Below, piece by piece: positions 1 through 6,679 of a stretch of DNA of 20,253 nucleotides; within the stretch, counting starts at the first letter, position 1; the number at the start of each line of letters is the position of its first letter. The stretch comes from CALGDE01 sp964655355. Its GTDB lineage: Bacteria > Cyanobacteriota > Cyanobacteriia > CACIAM-69d. Position numbers and translations under genes: made by a program. The notes beneath the pieces are model-generated. The model saw only the letters and a list, made by a program, of their open reading frames with translations. It had not been told where the DNA came from and ran no database searches. The stretch is from positions 1 through 20,253 of the forward strand of contig CAZZMD010000064.1 of NCBI GenBank assembly GCA_964655355.1. The letters run 5' to 3'.

Positions 1-910
1 ACTGGTTGAAGTTGAAACCGTTCAGGTTGAACGCCATGGTGCTGATGCCCAAAGCGGTGAACCAGATTCCCACAACGGGCCACGCACCCAACAGGAAGTG
101 CAAGGAGCGGCTGTTGTTGAAGGAAGCATATTGGAAGATCAAACGACCGAAGTAGCCGTGAGCTGCAACGATGTTGTAGGTCTCTTCCTCTTGGCCGAAC
201 TTGTAGCCATAGTTCTGGGACTCAACTTCGGAGGTTTCACGCACCAAAGAAGAGGTCACCAAAGAACCGTGCATTGCGGAGAACAGAGCACCGCCAAAGA
301 CGCCTGCCACACCCAACATATGGAAGGGGTGCATCAGGATGTTGTGCTCCGCCTGGAACACGAACATGAAGTTGAAGGTACCGGAAATACCCAAAGGCAT
401 ACCGTCAGAGAAGGAACCCTGACCGATGGGGTAAATCAAGAACACGGAGGTAGCCGCAGCCAAGGGAGCGCTGTAAGCAACGCAAATCCAAGGGCGCATA
501 CCCAAGCGGTAGGACAACTCCCACTGGCGACCCATGTAGCTGAAGATTCCAATCAAGAAGTGGAATACAACAAGCTGGTAAGGACCACCGTTGTAAAGCC
601 ACTCATCAACAGAAGCAGCTTCCCAAACGGGGTAGAAGTGCAAACCGATCGCATTAGAAGAAGGAACAACAGCACCAGAGATGATGTTGTTGCCATAGAT
701 CAAGGAGCCAGCAACGGGCTCACGGATACCATCGATATCGACAGCGGGAGCTGCGACGAAGGCGATGATAAAGCAGATGGTTGCAGTCAAGAGGGTGGGG
801 ATCATCAAGACACCGAACCAACCGACGTAAATACGGTTGTTGGTGCTGGTTACCCAAGCGCAAAAGCGCTCCCACATGCTGCCACCACCGGTTTGTACGG
901 TAGTAGTCAT
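1..910 (-). CDS. psbA: Photosystem II D1 protein, C-terminus cut by window edge
   Basis: D1 is the reaction-centre subunit of photosystem II in the thylakoid membrane. It carries P680, the QB site and most ligands of the Mn4Ca cluster. The reverse strand gives about 303 residues starting MTTTVQTGGGSMWERF. The TyrZ region reads FLIYPIGQGSFSDG, and the numbering here is one lower than the usual D1 scheme: Tyr160 is TyrZ161, Asp169 is the Mn ligand Asp170, and Glu188/His189 are Glu189/His190. The segment GRQWELSY carries Gln at canonical position 130, the form usual in low-light or housekeeping D1 rather than the Glu130 high-light form. Roughly the last 56 residues, with the remaining Mn ligands and the processed tail, lie outside the window. 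There is no HIP1 octamer in the gene, and its codon use looks biased as expected for high expression. Identity is certain; which psbA copy it is cannot be told. Confidence 0.98.
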   Translation of the reverse strand, partial: MTTTVQTGGGSMWERFCAWVTSTNNRIYVGWFGVLMIPTLLTATICFIIAFVAAPAVDIDGIREPVAGSLIYGNNIISGAVVPSSNAIGLHFYPVWEAASVDEWLYNGGPYQLVVFHFLIGIFSYMGRQWELSYRLGMRPWICVAYSAPLAAATSVFLIYPIGQGSFSDGMPLGISGTFNFMFVFQAEHNILMHPFHMLGVAGVFGGALFSAMHGSLVTSSLVRETSEVESQNYGYKFGQEEETYNIVAAHGYFGRLIFQYASFNNSRSLHFLLGAWPVVGIWFTALGISTMAFNLNGFNFNQ

Positions 911-1110
911 GGTGATAATTCCGGAAAGGTTATGAACAGATATAAATGTCCCTCAGCTCCCGAAAGAAAAGCAGAGAGACTTGTTAGTAGCCTACGAAAA
1001 AGATGAATTTACTGTCCATTCCTTGGATCATAAATTCAATCAACTTTAAGTTTGTTTTTTAAGTTGCGTAAAGTTATTGACTTAAGTTCGTGCTGCTTAA
1101 CTCAAGTTCA
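911..1110 (-). promoter_or_regulatory. psbA upstream region with periodic AACTT motifs and candidate -10
   Basis: This AT-rich stretch lies between the divergent psbA and cbiD genes. Reading towards psbA, TATGAT (plus 1027-1032) is a plausible -10, which would give a 5' UTR of about 105 nt. I see no convincing -35. Upstream of it the pentamer AACTT (AAGTT on the plus strand) occurs at 1048, 1061, 1071, 1084 and 1104, so on one face or near-face of the helix. I looked for the paired HLR1 site of RpaB and did not find a clean match. Promoter assignment is tentative. Confidence 0.35.
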
Positions 1111-1203
1111 TTCAAGGCTGAGTATTTGCTCAGTTTGTTTGTGCAAAGGTAAATGATGGGCTTTGCTTTATTGGTCTTGACGGTTGTTTGAGGAGGGGGA
1201 AAG

Positions 1204-2280
1204 GTGTCAGGAGCGGGATATACGTTGCCGGTGTTTGCTGTGGTTGCGGCAAAGGCGGCGATCGCCCATCTATTCGAGATAGAAAAATCGCCGTCTGAGG
1301 TTCAAGTGGATTTGTTGCGCGGGGATGGAGTGGTTGCTCTCCCGGTGGAAGCGGTGGCGAGGCTGGATGGGGAGACGGCGTTGGCGATCGCCCGTAGTGA
1401 TCCGGGGAATAATTTGGATCTGACGCGGGATATGGACATTTGGGCGTGGGTGCAACGGCGATCGCGGGTTGCTGATGAGCCTTGGTTGACGTTGGAGGGG
1501 GGGGAGGGAATTGGGCGAGATGGGGCGGGGGATGCGGCGATTTATCGCTATGCCCGGCGGGTGATGGATGCCAATTTGGTGGATATGGTGCCGCAGGGAT
1601 GGGCGGTGACGGTGCGGATTATTTTTCCGACCGGGCGATCGCTGGCAATGCGAACGTCTAACGCGGCGTTTGGCATTGTGGATGGCTTATCGCTGTTGGG
1701 AACCAGTGGTGTTTCGGAACCCCATACGGCGTTGGAGAAGTTGGAGGATGCCAAAAACGCGCTGCGTCAGGTTTTGGAAACGGATGTAAAATCCCCTGTT
1801 GTGTTTTGTTTGGGGGCGAATGGGCAGCAGGTGGCGCAGCGGTTGGGGATGGATGCGGGGCGAGTGGTTTTGGTGGGGAATTGGATTGGTCCGTTGTTGG
1901 TGGAGGCGGCAATTTTGGGCGCTGAGTCAGTGCATTTATTGGGCTATCACGGCAAGTTGATTAAGTTGGCGGGAGGCATTTTCAATACGTCCAGCCATAT
2001 TGCTGATGGCAAGTTTGAGACGTTGGTGGCGATCGCCCTTCCGTTTCTTGACTCCAAAATTCTCCAAGACCTAATAAAACTGCCCACCCTGAATGATGCG
2101 GCGAAGGTGTTGGCATCTCAGGGATCAGCAGGGGAGGCGGTTTGGGCGGCCGTGGCGGAAAAGGCGGCGGTGCGATCGCAGGGATATGCCCAGAAATATG
2201 GCGATCGCAAAATTGAGGTGGCGGTGACCTTATTTGATCGCGGGGGCACAATTTTGGGGCGCTATCCAAGCCAACCTTAG
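1204..2280 (+). CDS. cbiD: Cobalt-precorrin-5B (C1)-methyltransferase CbiD
   Basis: CbiD acts in the anaerobic (early cobalt insertion) branch of cobalamin synthesis, methylating C-1 of cobalt-precorrin-5B with S-adenosylmethionine. The 358-residue product matches the family in length and layout. It has an N-terminal GYTLPVFAVVAAKAA segment and a central GTSGVSEPHTALE stretch corresponding to the family's GTSGxxEP motif. A C-terminal half follows with glycine-rich LGANGQQVA and LLGYHGKLIKLAGGIFNTSSHIADG. The start is GTG at 1204, chosen because AGGAGG sits 7 nt upstream (1191-1196). HIP1 octamers are frequent in the gene. It stands divergent to psbA and 57 bp before folK, so cbiD, folK and the Nudix gene may be one transcript. 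No other cobalamin gene is in the window. Confidence 0.93.
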   Translation: MSGAGYTLPVFAVVAAKAAIAHLFEIEKSPSEVQVDLLRGDGVVALPVEAVARLDGETALAIARSDPGNNLDLTRDMDIWAWVQRRSRVADEPWLTLEGGEGIGRDGAGDAAIYRYARRVMDANLVDMVPQGWAVTVRIIFPTGRSLAMRTSNAAFGIVDGLSLLGTSGVSEPHTALEKLEDAKNALRQVLETDVKSPVVFCLGANGQQVAQRLGMDAGRVVLVGNWIGPLLVEAAILGAESVHLLGYHGKLIKLAGGIFNTSSHIADGKFETLVAIALPFLDSKILQDLIKLPTLNDAAKVLASQGSAGEAVWAAVAEKAAVRSQGYAQKYGDRKIEVAVTLFDRGGTILGRYPSQP

Positions 2281-2337
2281 GGTTTCGGTGGATGATGGGA
2301 TGTCGTCATTGACCGCTGTTACCTTCTTCTGAGACCC

Positions 2338-2880
2338 TTGACCCAACTCAATCCTGTTAAGTCACTGTCTATTCCCTGTGCGATCGCCCTGGGGGGCAAT
2401 CTCAATAATCCTGCCGAGACGTTTAGTAAAGCCCTCGCCCGTCTGAATGATCATCCTCAGATTGTCGTGACGGTGCGATCGCCCTGGTATTCCAACCCGC
2501 CGATGGGACCGCCTCAGCCGGATTTCCTGAATGGGTGTGCGCTGCTGAATACAACGTTGTCGCCGGATGCGCTCCTAACAACCTTGCTGGAGACGGAGAC
2601 GGCGATGGGGCGGGTGCGGCAGGTGCATTGGGGGCCGCGAACCTTGGATTTGGATTTGTTGCTTTATGGCGATCGCATTGTTGAGCTAGACCATTTGACG
2701 GTGCCCCATCCGGGATTGGGCGATCGCGCTTTTGTGTTGCAGCCGTTGGCGGATATTGCGCCGGATTGGGTGGATCCGCGATCGGGCTTAACCATCCAAC
2801 AACTGCGGCAAAGGGTAGACTGTTCGAGCATTCATCTCGCCGTTCATCAGGATTTTTTACAGGACTTTCCAACGCCATGA
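2338..2880 (+). CDS. folK: 2-amino-4-hydroxy-6-hydroxymethyldihydropteridine pyrophosphokinase (HPPK)
   Basis: HPPK transfers pyrophosphate from ATP to hydroxymethyldihydropterin, the step before dihydropteroate synthase in folate synthesis; it is cytosolic. The 180-residue product shows the family's N-terminal ALGGNLNNP (GxNxxxP), a central SPWYSNPPMGPPQPDFLNG region, and the signature WGPRTLDLDLLLYGD followed by VPHPGLGDRAFVLQPLADIAP. The reading frame is open only from about 2296, and the first usual initiator is TTG at 2338. There is no strong Shine-Dalgarno there, so the start is the least certain point. The TGA stop overlaps the ATG of the next gene (ATGA at 2877-2880), pointing to translational coupling with the Nudix hydrolase. 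Confidence 0.93.
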   Translation: MTQLNPVKSLSIPCAIALGGNLNNPAETFSKALARLNDHPQIVVTVRSPWYSNPPMGPPQPDFLNGCALLNTTLSPDALLTTLLETETAMGRVRQVHWGPRTLDLDLLLYGDRIVELDHLTVPHPGLGDRAFVLQPLADIAPDWVDPRSGLTIQQLRQRVDCSSIHLAVHQDFLQDFPTP

Positions 2881-3431
2881 CCCTGGGCCAAGAGCACGCT
2901 GAAGTTTTGCACCAGCGCCTGAAATATAACGGTCGCAAGTTTGATTACGAGGTCACTAAGATACGGCTGCCCAATGGGGCTGAGGGGGAATGGGAATGTG
3001 TGCGCCATCCCGGCGGTGCATTGGCCGTGCCGTTCACCAACGACGGAAAATTGGTGTTGGTGAGGCAATATCGATTTGCCTTGGCGGGGCGGCTATTAGA
3101 ATTTCCGGCGGGGACGGTGGAAGTGGGGGAGGACCCGGCGGAAACGATTAAGCGGGAAATTGAAGAAGAAACCGGCTATCGCAGCGACACTTGGCGGCAT
3201 TTATTGGATTTCCCTTTGGCTCCGGGCTATTCCGACGAGATTATTTATGCCTACCTCGCGACGAATCTCGAAAAGTTGGACGTGCCCCCGGCCCAGGATG
3301 AGGATGAGGATATTGAGGTGGTGTTGATGACCCCCGCTGAATTTGAGGCGGCGATTCGGGCTGGGGAACCTATTGATGCGAAATCCATCGCTAGCTATGT
3401 CCTGGCGCAACCCTTTTTGTCCGCCGGGTAG
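2877..3431 (+). CDS. nudF: Nudix hydrolase, ADP-ribose pyrophosphatase type
   Basis: Enzymes of this group cleave ADP-ribose (and sometimes other ADP-sugars) to AMP and ribose 5-phosphate. The 184-residue product contains a perfect Nudix box at residues 79-101 (Gx5Ex7REUxEExGU), read as GTVEVGE, then DPAETIK, then REIEEETGY. It is preceded by RLLEFPAG, which is typical of the ADP-ribose pyrophosphatase subgroup. A conserved PGYSDEIIYAYLA follows, also characteristic. An in-frame ATG exists upstream at 2766, inside folK. The start at 2877 is preferred because it gives the usual family length and an ATGA overlap with the folK stop. Substrate is inferred from subgroup features; another nucleoside diphosphate sugar cannot be excluded. 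Confidence 0.88.
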   Translation: MTLGQEHAEVLHQRLKYNGRKFDYEVTKIRLPNGAEGEWECVRHPGGALAVPFTNDGKLVLVRQYRFALAGRLLEFPAGTVEVGEDPAETIKREIEEETGYRSDTWRHLLDFPLAPGYSDEIIYAYLATNLEKLDVPPAQDEDEDIEVVLMTPAEFEAAIRAGEPIDAKSIASYVLAQPFLSAG

Positions 3432-3552
3432 GGAGTGATATCGGCTGCGATCGCGGTCTAGGGAGCGCGGTCTAATAGAATAGATAGCGTTTAACCGTCC
3501 CTGTGGCCGGCCACTGCTTGTTTGACCATCGTTACCGCTGACGCCTTCAATT

Positions 3553-3580
3553 TAGGAATCTAGGAATCGCTTTAGGAATC
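3553..3580 (+). repeat. Three copies of TAGGAATC just upstream of the 3584 gene
   Basis: TAGGAATC occurs at 3553-3560, 3561-3568 and 3573-3580. The copies place an AGGA Shine-Dalgarno-like element repeatedly before the ATG at 3584. This could be slippage in the leader. No function is claimed. Confidence 0.5.
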
Positions 3581-3583
3581 GCT

Positions 3584-4126
3584 ATGACCTCCCAAAAACG
3601 ACTGTCCCTCCGTGCGATCGCCCGACCCCTGTCCGCTTTGGGAGCGATCGCCCTAGCCCTACCGGCGACGTTTGGCGCTGCGACCCCCGCCAACGCCGAA
3701 GCCATTATCGGGATTCCTCACGATGTGCGCCGTTGCGTCCTGCGGTTGAATGATTACGATATCGACCCCGACCTGATCGCCAGCACCTGCGCCTACTCCT
3801 GGAGCGCCAATGATGTCTCCAAGTGTGTGCAAACCATTGCGCGCCATACCAGCATCGACGCGACCAGTGCTGTGAACGCTTGCCGCAAAACTCGTCGCCC
3901 CCGAGGCGTGTCCCGCTGCGTTCGACAGATTGCTCGTGTGAGCGGCCGCGCCACCCAAGCCAGCCTAGGGTTCTGCCACCGCAGCCTATTGCCCGAACGG
4001 TTTGCCGATTGCACCACTGCGCTGGTGAATGAATTGGATCGGGATCCTAACGAAGCCATGCAAACTTGCATTGACGGTCGCGATCGCCCTCGAGATCTCT
4101 ACCCCGGCTACCCCACCGTTTTCTAA
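3584..4126 (+). CDS. Secreted protein of four cysteine-pair repeats, function unknown
   Basis: I do not recognise a named family. The 180-residue product starts with a basic segment and a hydrophobic stretch ending ATPANAEA, a type I signal peptide probably cleaved after residue 38 or 39, so the mature protein should be periplasmic or exported. The mature part consists of four units of about 30 residues. They begin VRRCV, VSKCV, VSRCV and FADCT, and each has a second cysteine 17-18 residues later (ASTC, VNAC, LGFC, MQTC). That gives eight cysteines, one pair per repeat, presumably disulfides. The rest is rich in Arg and Asp, and the C-terminus is Pro/Tyr-rich. The gene stands alone, with its own leader and a hairpin terminator after it. 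Confidence 0.8.
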   Translation: MTSQKRLSLRAIARPLSALGAIALALPATFGAATPANAEAIIGIPHDVRRCVLRLNDYDIDPDLIASTCAYSWSANDVSKCVQTIARHTSIDATSAVNACRKTRRPRGVSRCVRQIARVSGRATQASLGFCHRSLLPERFADCTTALVNELDRDPNEAMQTCIDGRDRPRDLYPGYPTVF

Positions 4127-4139
4127 GCTGGGTTTTAAC

Positions 4140-4178
4140 GGCACCGCTGCCCGGTGAAATACCACTGGCAGCGGTGCC
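4140..4178 (+). terminator. Hairpin terminator after the cysteine-repeat gene
   Basis: A perfect 12-bp inverted repeat: GGCACCGCTGCC (4140-4151) and GGCAGCGGTGCC (4167-4178), with a 15-nt loop. A short T5 run follows only about 12 nt later, so the U-tract is imperfectly placed. It lies 14 nt after the stop codon and before the next gene, where a terminator would be expected. Confidence 0.7.
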
Positions 4179-4229
4179 TCACCCTCCGCTTTTTATAAAC
4201 TCCCCATTTCACCTATCCCCAAGAGCGCC

Positions 4230-4574
4230 ATGGATAATCAGAACTGGTTGCAGCAACTCCTAACCATTGGCGTTGGCACCACGACCGTTGTGGCGGAAAA
4301 GCTGAAAGAAGTCAGCGATGAATGGGTGCGCACGGGCAAGTTGGACCCGGAACAGGCGCAGCAGTTGGTAAATGAGCTGATGCAGCGAGTGCAGAGCAGC
4401 AACCCCGGCGGAGAATCTCCCACCGACAGTTTAGAGGCGTTGATCCGCCAACAGGTGCGGCAAATCCTGGCGGATTTTGGCGTCCCCGAACAAAAAGAAT
4501 TGGATGAGTTGCGCGGCCGTCTGGATCGCCTGGAGCGACAGGTGCGCGATCTTGAAAATCGGATTTGGCGCTAA
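4230..4574 (+). CDS. Small phasin-like coiled-coil protein
   Basis: The 114-residue product opens with MDNQNWLQQLLTIGVGTTTVVAEKLKEVSDEW and continues through an amphipathic helical region and a disordered Gly/Ser/Pro linker (about residues 56-66). It ends in a heptad-patterned segment, ELDELRGRLDRLERQVRDLENRI, that should form a coiled coil. This layout resembles small cyanobacterial proteins annotated as phasin-like or polyhydroxyalkanoate granule-associated regulators. No polyhydroxyalkanoate enzyme is in the window, so a granule role is not supported by context. It has no signal peptide or membrane segment and is probably cytosolic. It is followed by the repeat array at 4601-5088. Confidence 0.75.
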   Translation: MDNQNWLQQLLTIGVGTTTVVAEKLKEVSDEWVRTGKLDPEQAQQLVNELMQRVQSSNPGGESPTDSLEALIRQQVRQILADFGVPEQKELDELRGRLDRLERQVRDLENRIWR

Positions 4575-4600
4575 GCCGCAGTCATCACTTAGCCCCAGTC

Positions 4601-4677
4601 AAAAAAATAGCCCCTCGGTTCCGAAGAACTGTGGGGCTTAATCGTCAGGGTGCATCTACCATTACGTTCTTCTCCCC
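4601..4677 (-). repeat. Copy 1 of structured ~78-bp repeat (possible small RNA with terminator)
   Basis: On the minus strand this copy has the 18-nt core TGGTAGATGCACCCTGAC (plus 4644-4661). A hairpin follows: outer stem AGCCCC/GGGGCT around an inner stem GTTC-TTCG-GAAC, with a UUCG tetraloop closed by C-G. It ends in a T7 run. That is a textbook intrinsic terminator pointing left. The same core and fold recur in copies 2 and 3 with altered but still paired stem bases. Whether the unit is an expressed small RNA or only a mobile terminator-like repeat cannot be told from one genome. Confidence 0.8.
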
Positions 4678-4798
4678 TGGGCGATCGCATCAGGACGATT
4701 CCGACGTTGGGGCAAAAAAATAGTGTCATTTCCCTCAGACCGCTTCTAGCCGATGGGGCAGGTACGCCCTGGGAAAAAATGGTTGCCCAAAAAAAGGC

Positions 4799-4877
4799 AA
4801 AAAAATAAAGCCCTTCAGTTCCGAAGAACTGGCGGGGCTTCATTGTCAGGGTGCATCTACCATTACCTTCTTCTCCC
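4799..4877 (-). repeat. Copy 2 of structured ~78-bp repeat
   Basis: Same organisation as copy 1. The core is identical (plus 4845-4862). The outer stem is AAGCCC/GGGCTT instead of AGCCCC/GGGGCT, and the inner stem AGTTC/GAACT again closes a UUCG loop, with T7 one or two bases after. The base changes keep pairing, which argues for selection on RNA structure rather than on a peptide. It starts 198 bp from copy 1. Confidence 0.8.
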
Positions 4878-5011
4878 TACCCTCACTTCCATCCGGAGAT
4901 GTAGCAAAAATATCTTTGCCCTGGCCGATTCCTCGGCGATCGCCCCCGCCAGACCGCATCCCCAGACCGCATCCATCGCCATCGTTGGGGACGTATAGGA
5001 CCAGGATGGCC

Positions 5012-5088
5012 AAAAAAACAGCCCCGCTAAATTCCGAAGAACCAGGGGGCTTAATCGTCAGGGTGCATCTACCACTACGTCCTTCCCC
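5012..5088 (-). repeat. Copy 3 of structured ~78-bp repeat
   Basis: Core identical (plus 5057-5074). The outer stem is AGCCCC/GGGGCT, and a shorter inner stem TTC/GAA holds the same UUCG loop, followed by G and T7 on the minus strand. This copy is the most diverged at its edges. It lies about 80 bp from, and pointing away from, the Pho-box region before the first phosphate-binding-protein gene, so a divergent transcript from that region would reach it first. Confidence 0.78.
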
Positions 5089-5163
5089 GCTCTTTCGCTG
5101 CCATCCGGATTGTTGACAAATTTTGCGCGTCCTCGCCGCCGCCCCACAAATCGATAAACCTTC

Positions 5164-5198
5164 GTTAACCTTGGGTTAACCCTATAGTTCTGTATAAC
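5164..5198 (+). promoter_or_regulatory. Pho-box-like promoter of the first phosphate-binding-protein gene
   Basis: GTTAACCT (5164-5171) and GTTAACCC (5175-5182) are separated by 3 bp, fitting the cyanobacterial Pho box: 8-bp units of the form YTTAAYYW repeated every 11 bp and bound by SphR/PhoB. A third, weak unit occupies 5186-5193. TATAAC (5193-5198) is a good -10 about 10 bp after the second unit, consistent with an activator replacing the -35. The gene begins at 5286. Confidence 0.7.
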
Positions 5199-5285
5199 CT
5201 TGCGATCGCAGGGTATGGAATTGACTAGGGGGCGATCGCCGATGCGCGCGATCCATCATTTTTGTTCTGTTTATGAGGCTGTACC

Positions 5286-6305
5286 GTGATTAAGTTGTTC
5301 CGTCCCCATCGTTTTTCCCGTGGTCGTCGGTCTGTTATGGCATTGGGGGCGATCGCGACGGCCCTGTTGGGGGCAACGGCCTGTGGGCGGATGGAGAGTC
5401 AGGGATCCTCGGCGCAGGCAAAAACGGTGATGGCCGATGGCTCGAGCACGGTCTTTTTGATTACGGAGGCCGTCGCCGAAGAGTTCCAGATGGAGTATCG
5501 GGATATCCATGTCACCGTTGGGGTGTCTGGCAGTGGCGGCGGTTTTCGGCAACTGTGCGGCGGCGAAATTGATATTTCTGGATCGTCGCGTCCCATTAAG
5601 CCTTCAGAAATGGAACTGTGCGATCGCAATGGCATTGCCCATATTGAATTGCCGATTGCCTATGATGCCGTCACCTTTGCGATCCATAAGGACAACACCT
5701 GGGCGACGGAGATGACCACGGCGGAGCTGACTCGACTGTGGGAGGCGGAGGCGGAGAAAACGGTGATGAAGTGGAGCGATATTCGTCCGGAGTGGCCCGA
5801 CAAGGAAATCCATTTGTATACCACCGGCACCGATTCGGGGACTTACGACTATGTAAAATCCGTGCTGCTGGATGGGGAAGAGGGACGTACCGATGTCACC
5901 TCCAGTGAGGATGACAATGTGTTGGTGTTGGGAATCGCTCGGGATAAGTATGCGATGGGCTTTTTTGGGTTCGCCTATTATCAGGAGAATCGGGATAAGC
6001 TGCAGGCGATCGCCATTGATGATGGGGACGATGCCAATGGTGCAGGGGCGATCGCGCCGTCCACCGAAACCGTGAATAATTTCACCTATGCGCCGTTTTC
6101 GCGCCCTATCTATATCAATGTCAACGCCGAAGCGGCCCAAGCTAACCCCGCCGTCCAGCAATTTGTGACCTACTATCTGGCCAACGCGGGACAGTTGGCC
6201 GAAGAGGTGGGATATATCGGCCTTGCCCCAGAGGATTACCAACTGGCCCAACAGCGATTTGATGCTTCGGAGACGGGGGGCGTCCGCTTGCGGAAAGGGC
6301 TATAG
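5286..6305 (+). CDS. sphX: Phosphate-binding protein, SphX/PstS type, probable lipoprotein
   Basis: Periplasmic phosphate receptor for an ABC uptake system. The mature part opens VMADGSSTVFLITEAVAEEF and continues with GVSGSGGGF, SGSSRPIK, TTGTDSGTYDY and SSEDDNVLVLGIARDKYAMGFFGFAYY. This is the SphX (PstS-2) pattern, not the LxGAGATFPAPLY pattern of classical PstS. The 339-residue product has a basic N-terminus with a double Arg (14-15), a hydrophobic stretch, and Cys33 in LLGATAC, an imperfect lipobox. A membrane-anchored lipoprotein is likely, and Tat export is possible. The GTG start at 5286 is supported by GAGG 8 nt upstream. It has clear HIP1 sites, unlike its paralogue at 6680. Phosphate-starvation control is inferred from the upstream Pho box. 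pstC, pstA and pstB do not follow. Confidence 0.88.
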   Translation: MIKLFRPHRFSRGRRSVMALGAIATALLGATACGRMESQGSSAQAKTVMADGSSTVFLITEAVAEEFQMEYRDIHVTVGVSGSGGGFRQLCGGEIDISGSSRPIKPSEMELCDRNGIAHIELPIAYDAVTFAIHKDNTWATEMTTAELTRLWEAEAEKTVMKWSDIRPEWPDKEIHLYTTGTDSGTYDYVKSVLLDGEEGRTDVTSSEDDNVLVLGIARDKYAMGFFGFAYYQENRDKLQAIAIDDGDDANGAGAIAPSTETVNNFTYAPFSRPIYINVNAEAAQANPAVQQFVTYYLANAGQLAEEVGYIGLAPEDYQLAQQRFDASETGGVRLRKGL

Positions 6306-6363
6306 GCGCTCAATGGGTGGAGAAAATGGGGATCAAGCTCTTTGAGAATCATCCCTAAAAACA

Positions 6364-6426
6364 CATTAAAAAAGCATTAATAGCCGTTGATGCTCTCTTA
6401 ATTCAAACTTTACCTAGGTCAATTTT
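6364..6426 (+). promoter_or_regulatory. Extended Pho-box array before the second phosphate-binding-protein gene
   Basis: Octamers recur every 11 bp with 3-bp spacers: CATTAAAA (6364), CATTAATA (6375), GTTGATGC (6386, weak), CTTAATTC (6397), CTTTACCT (6408) and TCAATTTT (6419). The units at 6397 and 6408 each match the Pho-box consensus at 7 of 8 positions. The others keep the phase with looser sequence. An isolated CTTAACCT lies further down at 6517-6524. The 374-bp gap 6306-6679 contains this array and a second promoter candidate, but no gene that I can support. Confidence 0.6.
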
Positions 6427-6516
6427 GACTGGTTATCCCTGCAAATTCGATGAGAAAGCGATCGTTTTTGTCGGTTAACGGTAAAGTCCCGAAAATTAAA
6501 TTACCTTGGGTCGAAG

Positions 6517-6562
6517 CTTAACCTTCTCTAGATGTTGCTATAGGGCAAAGCCTGAATAATAG
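6517..6562 (+). promoter_or_regulatory. Candidate proximal promoter with single Pho-box unit
   Basis: CTTAACCT (6517-6524) matches one Pho-box unit exactly. TTGCTA (6535-6540) and TAATAG (6557-6562), 16 bp apart, could form a -35/-10 pair, giving a leader of about 110 nt for the gene at 6680. Two start sites, one at the distal array and one here, are possible. The assignment is tentative. Confidence 0.4.
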
Positions 6563-6596
6563 GGGCGTATTTCGCTGGTAATGGATCCATTGGTTA

Positions 6597-6624
6597 GTGC
6601 TGATTAATCGGTGCTAATTAATGG
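6597..6624 (+). repeat. 14-bp tandem imperfect repeat in the leader
   Basis: GTGCTGATTAATCG (6597-6610) is followed directly by GTGCTAATTAATGG (6611-6624), 12 of 14 positions identical. Each has a palindromic centre (GATTAATC, TAATTA). It may be a protein-binding site or simple slippage in the leader of the second phosphate-binding-protein gene. Confidence 0.5.
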
Positions 6625-6679
6625 TTATCCCGCCGCAGAGGCTGCCATTGCGATCGCCTAATCGCGGAGAGAAGATTTA

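Noticed and set aside
98..1006. 302-codon plus-strand ORF
   Set aside because: It lies antisense to psbA, and its translation has no domain features; the opposite strand is unmistakable D1.
4589..4843. 84-codon minus-strand ORF joining repeat copies 2 and 1
   Set aside because: Equivalent positions of the repeat are read differently in the two copies, and the frame is not kept in copy 3; conservation is at RNA-structure level.
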